From contig NZ_PUEJ01000001.1 in NCBI RefSeq assembly GCF_002982075.1, positions 682,001 through 746,000 on the forward strand: a stretch of DNA of 64,000 bases, read 5' to 3'. Position 1 is the first letter of the stretch; every line of letters begins with the position of its first letter. Shown piece after piece: positions 26,048-34,998 of this stretch. The translations under genes were made by a program, and so were the position numbers. The DNA is from Labrys okinawensis. GTDB lineage: Bacteria; Pseudomonadota; Alphaproteobacteria; Rhizobiales; Labraceae. Below the pieces are notes generated by a model that did not search any database, was not told the origin of the DNA, and saw only the letters and a list, made by a program, of their open reading frames with translations.

Positions 26048-27280
26048 ATGGCAAGTGACGTCGAACCGATCAATCCAGGGCAGGCGTCAGCTGCGGGACG
26101 CCTTTGCAATTTTACGACCGGACAATCCCGGCTTCTATCGAGCCATATCGCGTGGCTGGACGCGACGGTGATCCCGCTCTTGCGCAACACGGCCAATCCG
26201 TGGGTCGATGTGTTCGGATATGCCAGCCGGAGCGGCGACGCTCAATTCAACAAGCGGCTTTCGGACCAACGCTGCCAGGCCGTCGTCGACCATATCAAGG
26301 CTGCTGTATCAGGCGTCTCGTTCCCGCAGCAATTCGGTTACGGTGAAAGCCAGAGCGGCGGCCGCGACAACGACAATGACGGCTACTGGCGGGCGGTGGA
26401 GCTTTACGTCTACGCCACCGGCCGTCCGCCGGCACCTGCTCCGACGCCGCCACCCGCGCCCAACTTCGTCTGCGGCCCTGATGTGACGACCCAGGTCCGG
26501 GAGACCTGGAGCCGGATCCAGGTCGAGTTCCGGGCCCGGTCGCGCCGCGACAAGATCTCGCTCTGCAACGAGATCCTCCTGCCGGTCAAGGATCCGGCCG
26601 GCCTGGTCAAGGAGGTGACGGATTCATTGCTGGGCGGCAAGGTGCCGGATCTCAATGCCCTGCTCGCCAAGGTGCGCGCCCATGCGAAGATCGACGGATG
26701 GGATGTCATTCCGCTTTATCAGGGCGCATCCGAGTGGCTGCGAACACCACCCATTTTCGATCCGGCCCTCAACGGCCCGATGGCGACGCCGTCGTCGTCC
26801 GACTATGCCAATCCCGACCCTTTCGCGGCCGGGCACGAGGACGAGGCCACCTGTTCGAATACCGTGCAAGTCGCCGGCCAATGCTGGCTGAACGGCAGCG
26901 TCAACTATGGAACCTACGGCATCATGGTCCGGCTGTGCAGCGAATTTGCCGCCTCGGACATCTTCATACCGAATACCCTCAGCAAGAATCCCTTCGACCA
27001 CCCGCTCAAGTTCAACCCGGTCGTCCGGGCCATCTATTCGCTGCTTTGGGCGACCATGCTGATCAAGGCCTATAAGAAGTTCGGCAACAATCCTGAAGGT
27101 GCGATCATTCCGGTTGCCTGGACGAAGGCCACCTTCGAGGGCGGCCCCGCCGCCACGCCCGGCCTGACCGGCAATCGTCCCAAATGCCAGTTTAGCGCGG
27201 GGCCCGATGGCAGCATCGTCACCTGGGACTATGTCTGGGAGCCGCTCAAGCCGCGCGACGCAGCCAAGCTTCCCAAATAA
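26048..27280 (+). CDS. OmpA-like domain fused to an unknown C-terminal domain, putative T6SS effector
   Basis: The 410-residue protein has no signal peptide. Residues about 20-127 resemble an OmpA/MotB peptidoglycan-binding domain (VDVFGYASRSGD, then FNKRLSDQRCQAVVDHIK and YWRAVELYVY). A Pro-rich linker (PPAPAPTPPPAP, about 128-140) leads to an unrecognised domain that starts VCGPDVTTQVRETW and contains CWLNGSVNYGTYGIMVRLC. OmpA-like domains normally sit behind a signal peptide, so a leaderless one next to PAAR points to export by the T6SS, with the C-terminal part as the candidate active domain. GAGG lies five bases before the ATG. The activity is unknown. Confidence 0.7.
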   Translation: MASDVEPINPGQASAAGRLCNFTTGQSRLLSSHIAWLDATVIPLLRNTANPWVDVFGYASRSGDAQFNKRLSDQRCQAVVDHIKAAVSGVSFPQQFGYGESQSGGRDNDNDGYWRAVELYVYATGRPPAPAPTPPPAPNFVCGPDVTTQVRETWSRIQVEFRARSRRDKISLCNEILLPVKDPAGLVKEVTDSLLGGKVPDLNALLAKVRAHAKIDGWDVIPLYQGASEWLRTPPIFDPALNGPMATPSSSDYANPDPFAAGHEDEATCSNTVQVAGQCWLNGSVNYGTYGIMVRLCSEFAASDIFIPNTLSKNPFDHPLKFNPVVRAIYSLLWATMLIKAYKKFGNNPEGAIIPVAWTKATFEGGPAATPGLTGNRPKCQFSAGPDGSIVTWDYVWEPLKPRDAAKLPK

Positions 27281-27345
27281 CGGTACCCCGGCAAGTTGCG
27301 CGCTTGTCTGTTTGCTTCGGTGACATGTTGCGGCTTGCGTCGATA

Positions 27346-27369
27346 ATTATGGATTAATCAATCCATAAT
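27346..27369. terminator. Long AT-rich palindrome between convergent genes
   Basis: Arms ATTATGGATT and AATCCATAAT form a perfect ten-pair stem with loop AATC. It lies between the ends of the OmpA-like gene (27280) and the kinase gene (27392). It could terminate both genes or be a protein-binding site. Confidence 0.45.
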
Positions 27370-27391
27370 CCTGGCTCGACCTGGCGAACCG

Positions 27392-29974
27392 TCACTGGTC
27401 GCGAAGCTTGAGATAGCCCGCCACCGTGGTGACGTCGCGCGCATTCGCGATCTCCTTCAGGAAAGGCGTGATGAAATCATCTGCCTCGAAAGCATCCTGC
27501 GCGTTGATGCTGATCAACGGCCGCGATGAAGCCACCGCGAACACCAGCATGGGAAAGAAGGGCGGGCGAGCCTCGCCCTCGACCCTGGCCGGCGCCGACA
27601 GGCTCAGACCGGCCTCGATCTCCCCCGCCTTCATGGTGATGCAGGAGGCGCAGAGCCGATTGATGTTCTGGATCCCACCCTTGTGGTCCATCACGAACAG
27701 ATAGATGTTGCGCTCTCCCGCCCCGGTCACGGAAACGGTAAGCGGATCACCCGGCGTACCCTTGTCCGCATCATCGCCGCGGATTTCGGACTTGCTCAAG
27801 ACGATCTTCAAGGGCGGCGCGCCTGCAACCGACATGCGGCGCAAGGCGCCGACGAAACCGCATTGCTGGTCAGAAACCGCTTCGAGCTTCACTGTCGGCG
27901 CAAAGTTCGCCTTGAGCTTGAAGGCATTGGCGAAGCTTTCCTCCGCCGCCGCGGTGCCGAGGGCCGTGACGGTTGCGGAACTGGCCGTTACATCGTCCGC
28001 CGTCGCAGAAAAGCAGCTATCCGCTCCAAAACCAGCGACGAAATCCCTGAGCACAGCAGGCGTGGGTGACGTCACAGCCGCCAATTTGGTGCCTTCAACC
28101 GCAGCTTTCGCCTTTGCAGCCAGATCATCAGGACAGTCGGCTCCGCATTGATCGAGGAACCGCTTGAGTGCGGTAGCATTCTTGCCGGCAGCCGTGAGCT
28201 GCGCCGCAAGGCGGTCATGCCGCACGGCCAATTCTTTCGCGGCATCGATGCGGGCCCGGGCTTGCTGGGCGAGATCGCCGGGGCAGTCCGCACCGCACTG
28301 GTCGAGGAAACTTTGCAGGGCGGTTCTATCCTGCCCGGCATTTGCAAGCTGGTTTGCCAGGTCCGCACGGCGCTTGGCCTGCACCTCCTGGGTGTTGATG
28401 CTGCCCCTCGCCTGGCGGGCCAGATCGTCGGGGCAGTCCGCGCCGCACTGCTCGAGGAAGCTTTTCAGCGCAGCCACGTTCTGGCCGGCGCTCGCAAGCT
28501 GGTTTGCCAGATCCGTACGGCGCTTGGCCTGCGCCTCCTGGGCGCTGATGCTACCCCTCGCCTGGCGGGCCAGATCGTCGGGGCAGTCCGCGCCGCACTG
28601 CTCGAGGAAGCGCTTCAGCGCAGCCACGTCCCAACCGGCACTCGCAAGCTGGTTTGCCAGGTCCGTACGGCGCTTGGACTGCGCCTCCTGGGCGCTGATG
28701 CTGTCTTTCGCTTGGCGGGCGAGATCGTCGGGGCAGTCCGCGCCGCACTGCTCGAGGAAACTCCTCAGCGCGGCCACGTCCCGGTGGGCGCTCGCAAGCT
28801 GATTGGCCAGGCGGTCATGGCGCTCGGCCTCCTGTCTGGCAATGGTTTGCTGGTTGTTGCCATTCGGCGGCTTATCGTCTGGCGGCTTGTCGTCTGATTG
28901 CCTGCCAACGGGCGTGCCGTTGCCCGAGAACAAACTCCCGTCCGAATAGATCCAGCCGCCAAGGGCGCCAAGGCCGATGACTGCGACAGCAGTAATGCCG
29001 AAGATCGTATTGCGCAGGGCATGTGACGGTTTGGCCGCCGTGGCTTCGGCTGGTTTCACGCCGACAGCCTTGGGCTTCTCGGTCTTCGGCTTGGGGGTTG
29101 CCTGATCATCCGGCCAATCGCGGATGGCAGCCATGTCCTCGGGCCGCCCCGCCGGATCGGGTGCCAGCATCGCCGCGAGCACAGCGTGAAACTGCCGGGG
29201 AACGCCGCCGAGATCGGGCACGCTGCGGCGTTTTTCGATGATGTCGAGCTGTGAGCCGGTCATGTCGAGCGGGCGGCCGCGCATCGCCGCCGCCATCACC
29301 AGAGCCAGGCTGTAGATATCGGATTTGGGCGTGACCTCGCCGCCGTAAAGGCCGAGCTGCTCGGGCGAGACGAAATTGTATTTTCCGGCAAAACTGCCGC
29401 CCAGCAAGGTTTCGCCACCGACATTGGCAGACCGGGCAATGCCGAAATCGATGATCTTGGCATTCTGAACCAGGCCACCCGGCAGGATGACATTGTCGGG
29501 CGACATGTCGCGATGAATGACGCCGGCAAGATGCGCCCGGTGCAAGCCATCGGCCAGCCGGCGCAACAGCGGCATGAACTCTGCAGCAGTGAGGGGTGCG
29601 TTCTTCACATGGGCCGCCAGCGAGGGCCCATCCACATATTCCATCGCCAGATAGGGCCGCGACAGCACCGGGTCGATCGAGAATACGTAATAGCGGACGA
29701 TGGCCTCGTGGTAGAGGTGGTTGAGGATACGGGCTTCTTTGCGGAACAGCCCGAGAATGGTCTCGTCCTCGGCATATTCCGGCAGCACGATCTTGATCGC
29801 CACCGGATCACCGGTCTGGATGTTGTGGCCCTTATATACTTCTCCCATGCCGCCGATGCCGAGAAGGGCATCGATGCGGTAGGTCTGATTGAGTTCGGCG
29901 CCGACGCTCACGGCCGAGCCGCGGATCGCGATCCGGGTTCGTTCATCGTTCAAGGATGGTTCCATCGGCGCCAT
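27392..29974 (-). CDS. ppkA: T6SS-associated Ser/Thr kinase (PpkA type) with tandem periplasmic repeats
   Basis: This 860-residue transmembrane kinase has its kinase domain at residues about 28-290: glycine loop GIGGMGEVYKG, VAIKIV lysine, catalytic HRDMSPDN and DFG in IIDFGIA. A membrane helix (about 321-341) follows a Lys/Pro-rich linker. The outside part has five 50-residue repeats (about 388-630), each with C-G-A-D-C-P and predicted helical flanks, then a ~220-residue C-terminal domain. With PppA and the FHA protein it should form the threonine-phosphorylation switch known from Pseudomonas T6SS. Its ATG overlaps the pppA stop by one base (TAATG). Confidence 0.93.
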   Translation of the reverse strand: MAPMEPSLNDERTRIAIRGSAVSVGAELNQTYRIDALLGIGGMGEVYKGHNIQTGDPVAIKIVLPEYAEDETILGLFRKEARILNHLYHEAIVRYYVFSIDPVLSRPYLAMEYVDGPSLAAHVKNAPLTAAEFMPLLRRLADGLHRAHLAGVIHRDMSPDNVILPGGLVQNAKIIDFGIARSANVGGETLLGGSFAGKYNFVSPEQLGLYGGEVTPKSDIYSLALVMAAAMRGRPLDMTGSQLDIIEKRRSVPDLGGVPRQFHAVLAAMLAPDPAGRPEDMAAIRDWPDDQATPKPKTEKPKAVGVKPAEATAAKPSHALRNTIFGITAVAVIGLGALGGWIYSDGSLFSGNGTPVGRQSDDKPPDDKPPNGNNQQTIARQEAERHDRLANQLASAHRDVAALRSFLEQCGADCPDDLARQAKDSISAQEAQSKRRTDLANQLASAGWDVAALKRFLEQCGADCPDDLARQARGSISAQEAQAKRRTDLANQLASAGQNVAALKSFLEQCGADCPDDLARQARGSINTQEVQAKRRADLANQLANAGQDRTALQSFLDQCGADCPGDLAQQARARIDAAKELAVRHDRLAAQLTAAGKNATALKRFLDQCGADCPDDLAAKAKAAVEGTKLAAVTSPTPAVLRDFVAGFGADSCFSATADDVTASSATVTALGTAAAEESFANAFKLKANFAPTVKLEAVSDQQCGFVGALRRMSVAGAPPLKIVLSKSEIRGDDADKGTPGDPLTVSVTGAGERNIYLFVMDHKGGIQNINRLCASCITMKAGEIEAGLSLSAPARVEGEARPPFFPMLVFAVASSRPLISINAQDAFEADDFITPFLKEIANARDVTTVAGYLKLRDQ
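28090..28812 (-). repeat. Five tandem 150-bp coding repeats inside the kinase gene
   Basis: The decamer GGGCAGTCCG or a close variant recurs at 28131, 28281, 28431, 28581 and 28731, exactly 150 bases apart. Each unit encodes 50 residues with two cysteines four positions apart (CGADC). The three central copies are nearly identical in DNA, implying recent duplication or gene conversion. Confidence 0.9.
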
Positions 29975-30741
29975 TATCGCATCACAAGCGTTGTCGCGCC
30001 TTTGTCGACGACATTGACGATGACAACAGAGATGTTGTCCTTGCCGCCGCGCGCCAAGGCAAGTTCGAGAAGTTCATGGCTCGCCTGGGTCGCGCTCAGT
30101 CTGCTGCTCACGGCGAGGATTTCCTCATCCTTGACGTGTCCGGTCAGGCCATCGCTGCACAGGACGAAACAATCCCCCGACTTTATCACACCGGTGGCTT
30201 GCTCGAGCTCGAAATCATCGATGGCCCCCACGGCGCGGGTCACGATATTGCGGCGTGGCCAACTCGCCGCTTCATCCTGGCTGATGATGCCGCGATCCAC
30301 CAGTTCCTGCACTTCGGTATGGTCATGCGAGAGCTGCTCGATGCGCTCGTCACGCACCAGATAACAACGGGAGTCGCCGGCCCACAAGCAACAATAATTG
30401 CCGTCAACGGTCAGCAGCGCCACGACCGTCGAGCCGACGATATGCTCGGGCCGGCCCTGGGAGCGGGCCAGCAATTCAGTGTTGACGATGCCGATCTCGC
30501 GCCGGAACGCCTCGGAGAATTCCACCAAGGAGGTGGTCTTGCCGAGACCTCGCGCGGCATCGCCGATCATCGCGCTGGCGAGATTGCCGTCGCGGTGGCC
30601 GCCCATCCCGTCAGCCACCATCCATATGCCACGCGCGCCATCGGTAAAGATGCAGTCCTCATTGAAGCGGCGCACATGACCCGGATGGGTCAGCGCCGCG
30701 GTTTCGAATTTCAGATGCTCACCGGATGCCCAAGGGTCCAT
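29974..30741 (-). CDS. pppA: PP2C-family Ser/Thr phosphatase of the T6SS switch (PppA)
   Basis: This cytoplasmic phosphatase of 255 residues has PP2C motifs FNEDC (about 23-27), VADGMGGHRDG, the WAGDSRCYL strand and the late GGKDNISVV segment that holds the second metal site. It opposes PpkA by removing phosphate from the FHA protein. The start at 30741 has GGGGAGG seven bases upstream and shares a base with the tagF stop (TGATG). This supports translational coupling. Confidence 0.93.
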   Translation of the reverse strand: MDPWASGEHLKFETAALTHPGHVRRFNEDCIFTDGARGIWMVADGMGGHRDGNLASAMIGDAARGLGKTTSLVEFSEAFRREIGIVNTELLARSQGRPEHIVGSTVVALLTVDGNYCCLWAGDSRCYLVRDERIEQLSHDHTEVQELVDRGIISQDEAASWPRRNIVTRAVGAIDDFELEQATGVIKSGDCFVLCSDGLTGHVKDEEILAVSSRLSATQASHELLELALARGGKDNISVVIVNVVDKGATTLVMR

Positions 30742-31412
30742 CAAACAGCCTCCCCTGTCATCAGGAACGAAAAGAACTGGGCGCCGGGCTTGCCCTCGGC
30801 CACCACGAGCCTGGCCGGATGCCCGCCTTGCCCGCCCTGCGTCCACCAATAGCTGCGGCCGCCATTGCGGGCATCGCCATCCGCCATGTCGAGCGAACGG
30901 AAAGCATCGGCAACCGGCAGGTCCTCGCCGGGCCAGAGCAGCAGCCCCCCCTCGCGCTGCGGCGGCGCCAGGCGCGATGCGAGGGGCGGAAACGGGATTT
31001 GCGCCAGCTGGTGGGCCGGCTCGCGCTCGAACTGATCGTCGAGCATATGGAGCAGGAATTGCTCGCAACCCTCATGCCACTGGTCGAGCCCACGCGAGGG
31101 CGGCGGTTCCAGATAGGTGTCCGCCGGCTCGCAGGCGCACACCGTCAGCGGAAAATAGCGCCCCACCCTGTCGACCGAGGCCATCAGCGCACCGGTCACC
31201 GCCGAGCCGAAGACCCGCCTGCCGCACCAGAAACGCCAGATCGGAAAGCTCAGATAGATCTCCTGCCAGCGCTCGCCGAGCGCGTGCCGGCTGGCTGCAA
31301 CCGCGCTCTGGAGCCACTCCTCCCATTGGTCGAGGAAGGGCCGCGGCATGTTGTAGGCCACGAAATCCCGCTTGGAGGGCAGCTTTCCGAACATGCCGCA
31401 CATTGTCATCAT
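30741..31412 (-). CDS. tagF: T6SS accessory protein TagF
   Basis: The 223-residue protein has the TagF opening GMFGKLPSKRDFVAYNMP and a later FGSAVTGALMASVDRVGRYFPL pattern (quoted in part as RVGRYFPLTV). TagF is a post-translational repressor of T6SS assembly in Pseudomonas and Agrobacterium. ATGs at 31412, 31409 and 31403 are all possible; I use the first. In some alphaproteobacteria TagF is fused to PppA, but here they are separate overlapping genes. Confidence 0.92.
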   Translation of the reverse strand: MMTMCGMFGKLPSKRDFVAYNMPRPFLDQWEEWLQSAVAASRHALGERWQEIYLSFPIWRFWCGRRVFGSAVTGALMASVDRVGRYFPLTVCACEPADTYLEPPPSRGLDQWHEGCEQFLLHMLDDQFEREPAHQLAQIPFPPLASRLAPPQREGGLLLWPGEDLPVADAFRSLDMADGDARNGGRSYWWTQGGQGGHPARLVVAEGKPGAQFFSFLMTGEAV

Positions 31413-31428
31413 GATGGCCGACAAAGAG

Positions 31429-34400
31429 TTACAGATCCGACGGACAGGCGAATTTGAGTTGCGACAGGATGGTGAAGGGATTGTCGAGCGTATCGAAGGT
31501 CAACTGATAGGTGACTTCGCGGCCGCCGACGACGAAACGCGCCGTCGCCTTGTTGCCGGATTGGCGCATATCCCCCTTCTGCAGCAGGCGATAAAGGGCC
31601 CAGGCCCCGGTGAAGCGCAATGAGGGAGACGTGCCATCGCTTTCAGGCATGGTGATCGAGGCGGTGCCGTCAGGGGAGCGCCCCGGCCATTCGAAATCCC
31701 CGCGCGAGACCACGCCGAACGGACTGTCGAGCTTGGTGCCGTTGACCTCGAAGCTCACCGAGGCCGTCTTCTGGCTCATCGACTGCGTCACCAATGCGAA
31801 TTTCACATTGGGCGAGCTGCCGCGGCCGCTGAAGAAAGCCTCCTTGATGCGTGCGGCGTTCTGGAACTGATGCAGCGTTTCGGGCGAGAGCGCCTGGCTG
31901 AACTTCGAATTCTGCTTCCAGCCCCAGGCCGCGCCGGAGGTATCCACCAGTCCCGCCAGCTTTTCGCGGAAGAAGGTGTCGAAGACACCGTTCGGTCCGA
32001 ACAGGCGGCCGAACTCGCCGATCGGCACCTCCTGCTTGCCGTTGGGCGAGAAGGGATATTTGTTGCCGACGATGTTGAGGCATTCGCGGGTGACCGAGCC
32101 TTTCAGGTCGCCCTTGAGGTCGGCCACCTTGTCGCCGATGATCTTCTGCTCGAATTCCGCCATGGCATCGCGGAACATGGTGTCGAAGGGCGTCTCGAGC
32201 CGCGACGAGCTGGTGGCGATGGAGCCGAGGAAGGTCTGCATGTTCTGGCGGGCCTGCACGGCGCGCTCGAAGTCCTGCTCGTCGATCAGGCTCTGATAGA
32301 GGCCCTTCAGCTGCTCGACCAGGAGGTCGATCTGGCTCTTGTCGCCATTCTTGCGGACAAGATCGTGATAGCGGCGGAAATGTTCCTGGATGATGGCGCC
32401 GGGCACGAAGGGCGCTTCGACATTGCCGCCGCGGCCAGAAGCTTTCTTGGCAGCATCGAGCCCGATTGCAGCCATGTCGTCGAGCCTGCTGCCGACGGCT
32501 TTGGTCACGGCCTTGGTGGCGGCCTTCGCCGCCGCATCCTTGAGCTTGCCGGCAACCTCGCCATCAGCGCCCTGCCGTGCTTCCGTCAGCCTGGTCTGCG
32601 CCGAGATCGACTCGAACAGGAGTTTGATCGGCGAAGCGGCGCCCGTGGCGGCGCGCAGCGTGGCATAGCCGGGCTTGTCCGCGGCGAAGCTGTTGAGCTT
32701 CAGCTTTCCGAGCGCCGCGGTCCAGGCCTTGATGAATTCCTGGTCGTAGATGCGGTAGAGATCGGGGCCGAGATTGGCGTATTGCTCGTCGATGGCCTGC
32801 GTGCTGCCCGCCTCGCCCAGAACCCAGCGCTCGTTCTGCAACAACGTGATCACCGACTTCATCTTGTCGAGGAACAAGGCGTAGAAGCCGTCATAGGTGA
32901 ACAGCGACTGGACGCCGACGCTCTCGATGGGCGAACCGTCATTGGTGCCGAAGACGACGGCGGCATCGGGACCGGCATTGCCCGCCACGGTCCAGTCCCT
33001 GACGCTCTGGTCATGCGCGGCCGACTTGATGATGGCAAAGGCCCGCTCGGCCAGCGACAGCCGCGTCAATGCCACCTGGCTCGCCTTGACGAGATCGCCA
33101 TTGAGGGCGATCGGACGCGGCGTGCCCTCGATGCCCAGCATGGCGTCGAGATGGCGGCTCAGGCTGTCGCGCACGGCCTTGTTGGGTTCGCCCGGATAGA
33201 GGTTCTCCCAATCCCCGCGCATCCAGCCCTCGATCAGGGCGGTGTCCACCGGAATGGCAGGATCGCCACCCAGCATCATATAGACCTTGAGCGGTTCGTA
33301 GAGCTGCTCGGGCTGATCCTGCAAATCGGCGAGCCGCTTTTCGAGATGGAAAAGGATGCGTGGGCGCAACAGCCGGTCCAACCCGTCGCGATAGGCCGCG
33401 ACGCTTGCCGTGCCGATGCGCTTGTGCTGCCCCAGCCCCAACGTCTCGCTGATCTGCGGCTCGGTCTCGAGCTTGTCATAGCCCCAGGGAAAGTCGCGCA
33501 ACCTGTCGAGTGGACCGATGACCTTGGGGAACTCGGCATCATCGACCGGATCCTCCTTGAGCAGGCTCGCCGTATCGTTCGCATAGGCGGCGGTGGCGGC
33601 ATCGGTGCGGTCGATCAGGGCCTTGTTGCCGTAATAGCTGGTCAGCCAGCCGCCAAGCGCGGCCAGCGTCACGCCGGCGACGAGCACATAGCCCGAGGTC
33701 TGCAGCAGGAATTTGCGGCGCACCGCGGCAGCATTGGTGGAAACCCAGCCGGCCTCGCCGAACACCACCTTGGTGAGCAGATGTTCGAGGAAAAAGCTCT
33801 TGGCTTTTCCCGAATAAGCGAGGCTGGCGCCGGCCTGCAGGCCGAGATCGCGCGACAGCGAGCCCAGCAGTTGGTCGATCGGCGTGCCTTCCTGCGTGCC
33901 GGAGGTGAAATAGAAGCCCCGCAGCGCGGCGCTGGTCTGGTAGCGCGTCGGCTCGAAGATCTGGTTGAGGAAGCGGGTGATGACGGGTTTGAGCGCCGCG
34001 AGCTGGGACGGCAGGCCGGTGAGCCGCACGCGCGAAATGGGGTCCGGCTCTTCCTGCAGGCGATCGGGCAATTCGGCGCTCAGCCGCGAGACCAGAAGGT
34101 CGATCTCCGGTCCGACGTCACCGACCCGGTTCTCCTTCTTGTTCCTGGTCTGGAAGGTGGCGCCCCAGACGGCCTTGCGTTCCTCGGGGTCGAGATTGCC
34201 GAAATATTCCATGAAGCCGGCGACGAGGTCGGCCTTGGTGAAGATGACATAGACCGGGAAGTCCACCTGCAGGCGATTGTTGAGTTCGGCCAGGCGTTTG
34301 CGGATGGCGACGGCATGGGCGCCGAGTTCGGCCTCCTTCATCGACAGGAGGTCGCCGATCGAGATGGCCACCAGCACGCCGTTGATGGGCTGGCGCTCGC

Positions 34401-34998
34401 GGTGGCGCTTGAGAAGATCGAGGAAGGCGAGCCAGCTCTTGCGGTCGGATTCGGTATCGGAATCCTGTGTGGTATAGCGCCCGGCGGTGTCGATGAAGAC
34501 GGCATCCTCGGTGAACCACCAATCGCAATAGCGCGTGCCGCCACTGCCAGCGATCGGCCCGGTATGGGCGGCCAGAGGGAATTTCAGGCCGCAATTCATC
34601 AACGCGGTGGTCTTGCCGGCGCCAGGCGGCCCCACGATGAGGTACCAGGGCAGTTCGTAAAGGAAGTCGCCCTTGGTGCGGCGCGAGCCCTTGAGCGTGA
34701 GCAGGGCATCCCGCATCTTCTCGGCCAGGACGCCGGCGTCGGAGCCGTCATCCTCGGGTTCCTGCACCGCGATATTCTCGGCGAGCGCCCGCGCCGATTG
34801 CCCATGCCTGTAGATGCGATAGGCCAGCCAGCAGAAATAGATCGCCAGCAACAGGCCGATCAGCGCCAGCCGCAGCCACGGACTGTCGAACGGCTCGATG
34901 CCGCCGACGGCGACCAGCGGCAGCACCAGCCAGATCACCGCGCACAGCGCGACCACGGCCAGGAAGCTGACAATGAAAATGATCCAGCGCTTCATCAC
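31429..34998 (-). CDS. tssM: T6SS membrane-complex protein TssM (IcmF)
   Basis: This 1189-residue inner-membrane protein has two N-terminal helices (about 5-55) and a cytoplasmic NTPase-like domain with intact Walker A GPPGAGKTTALMNCG (about 123-137). A third helix near 440-460 (YVLVAGVTLAALGGWL) precedes a large periplasmic region. Its start overlaps the tssL stop by four bases. In most T6SS it binds the lipoprotein TssJ, for which no candidate is present here. Confidence 0.97.
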   Translation of the reverse strand: MMKRWIIFIVSFLAVVALCAVIWLVLPLVAVGGIEPFDSPWLRLALIGLLLAIYFCWLAYRIYRHGQSARALAENIAVQEPEDDGSDAGVLAEKMRDALLTLKGSRRTKGDFLYELPWYLIVGPPGAGKTTALMNCGLKFPLAAHTGPIAGSGGTRYCDWWFTEDAVFIDTAGRYTTQDSDTESDRKSWLAFLDLLKRHRERQPINGVLVAISIGDLLSMKEAELGAHAVAIRKRLAELNNRLQVDFPVYVIFTKADLVAGFMEYFGNLDPEERKAVWGATFQTRNKKENRVGDVGPEIDLLVSRLSAELPDRLQEEPDPISRVRLTGLPSQLAALKPVITRFLNQIFEPTRYQTSAALRGFYFTSGTQEGTPIDQLLGSLSRDLGLQAGASLAYSGKAKSFFLEHLLTKVVFGEAGWVSTNAAAVRRKFLLQTSGYVLVAGVTLAALGGWLTSYYGNKALIDRTDAATAAYANDTASLLKEDPVDDAEFPKVIGPLDRLRDFPWGYDKLETEPQISETLGLGQHKRIGTASVAAYRDGLDRLLRPRILFHLEKRLADLQDQPEQLYEPLKVYMMLGGDPAIPVDTALIEGWMRGDWENLYPGEPNKAVRDSLSRHLDAMLGIEGTPRPIALNGDLVKASQVALTRLSLAERAFAIIKSAAHDQSVRDWTVAGNAGPDAAVVFGTNDGSPIESVGVQSLFTYDGFYALFLDKMKSVITLLQNERWVLGEAGSTQAIDEQYANLGPDLYRIYDQEFIKAWTAALGKLKLNSFAADKPGYATLRAATGAASPIKLLFESISAQTRLTEARQGADGEVAGKLKDAAAKAATKAVTKAVGSRLDDMAAIGLDAAKKASGRGGNVEAPFVPGAIIQEHFRRYHDLVRKNGDKSQIDLLVEQLKGLYQSLIDEQDFERAVQARQNMQTFLGSIATSSSRLETPFDTMFRDAMAEFEQKIIGDKVADLKGDLKGSVTRECLNIVGNKYPFSPNGKQEVPIGEFGRLFGPNGVFDTFFREKLAGLVDTSGAAWGWKQNSKFSQALSPETLHQFQNAARIKEAFFSGRGSSPNVKFALVTQSMSQKTASVSFEVNGTKLDSPFGVVSRGDFEWPGRSPDGTASITMPESDGTSPSLRFTGAWALYRLLQKGDMRQSGNKATARFVVGGREVTYQLTFDTLDNPFTILSQLKFACPSDL

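Noticed and set aside
28090..28812. Regular 150-bp repeats as a CRISPR array
   Set aside because: The repeats are coding, in frame, contiguous without spacers, and encode a clear 50-residue module.
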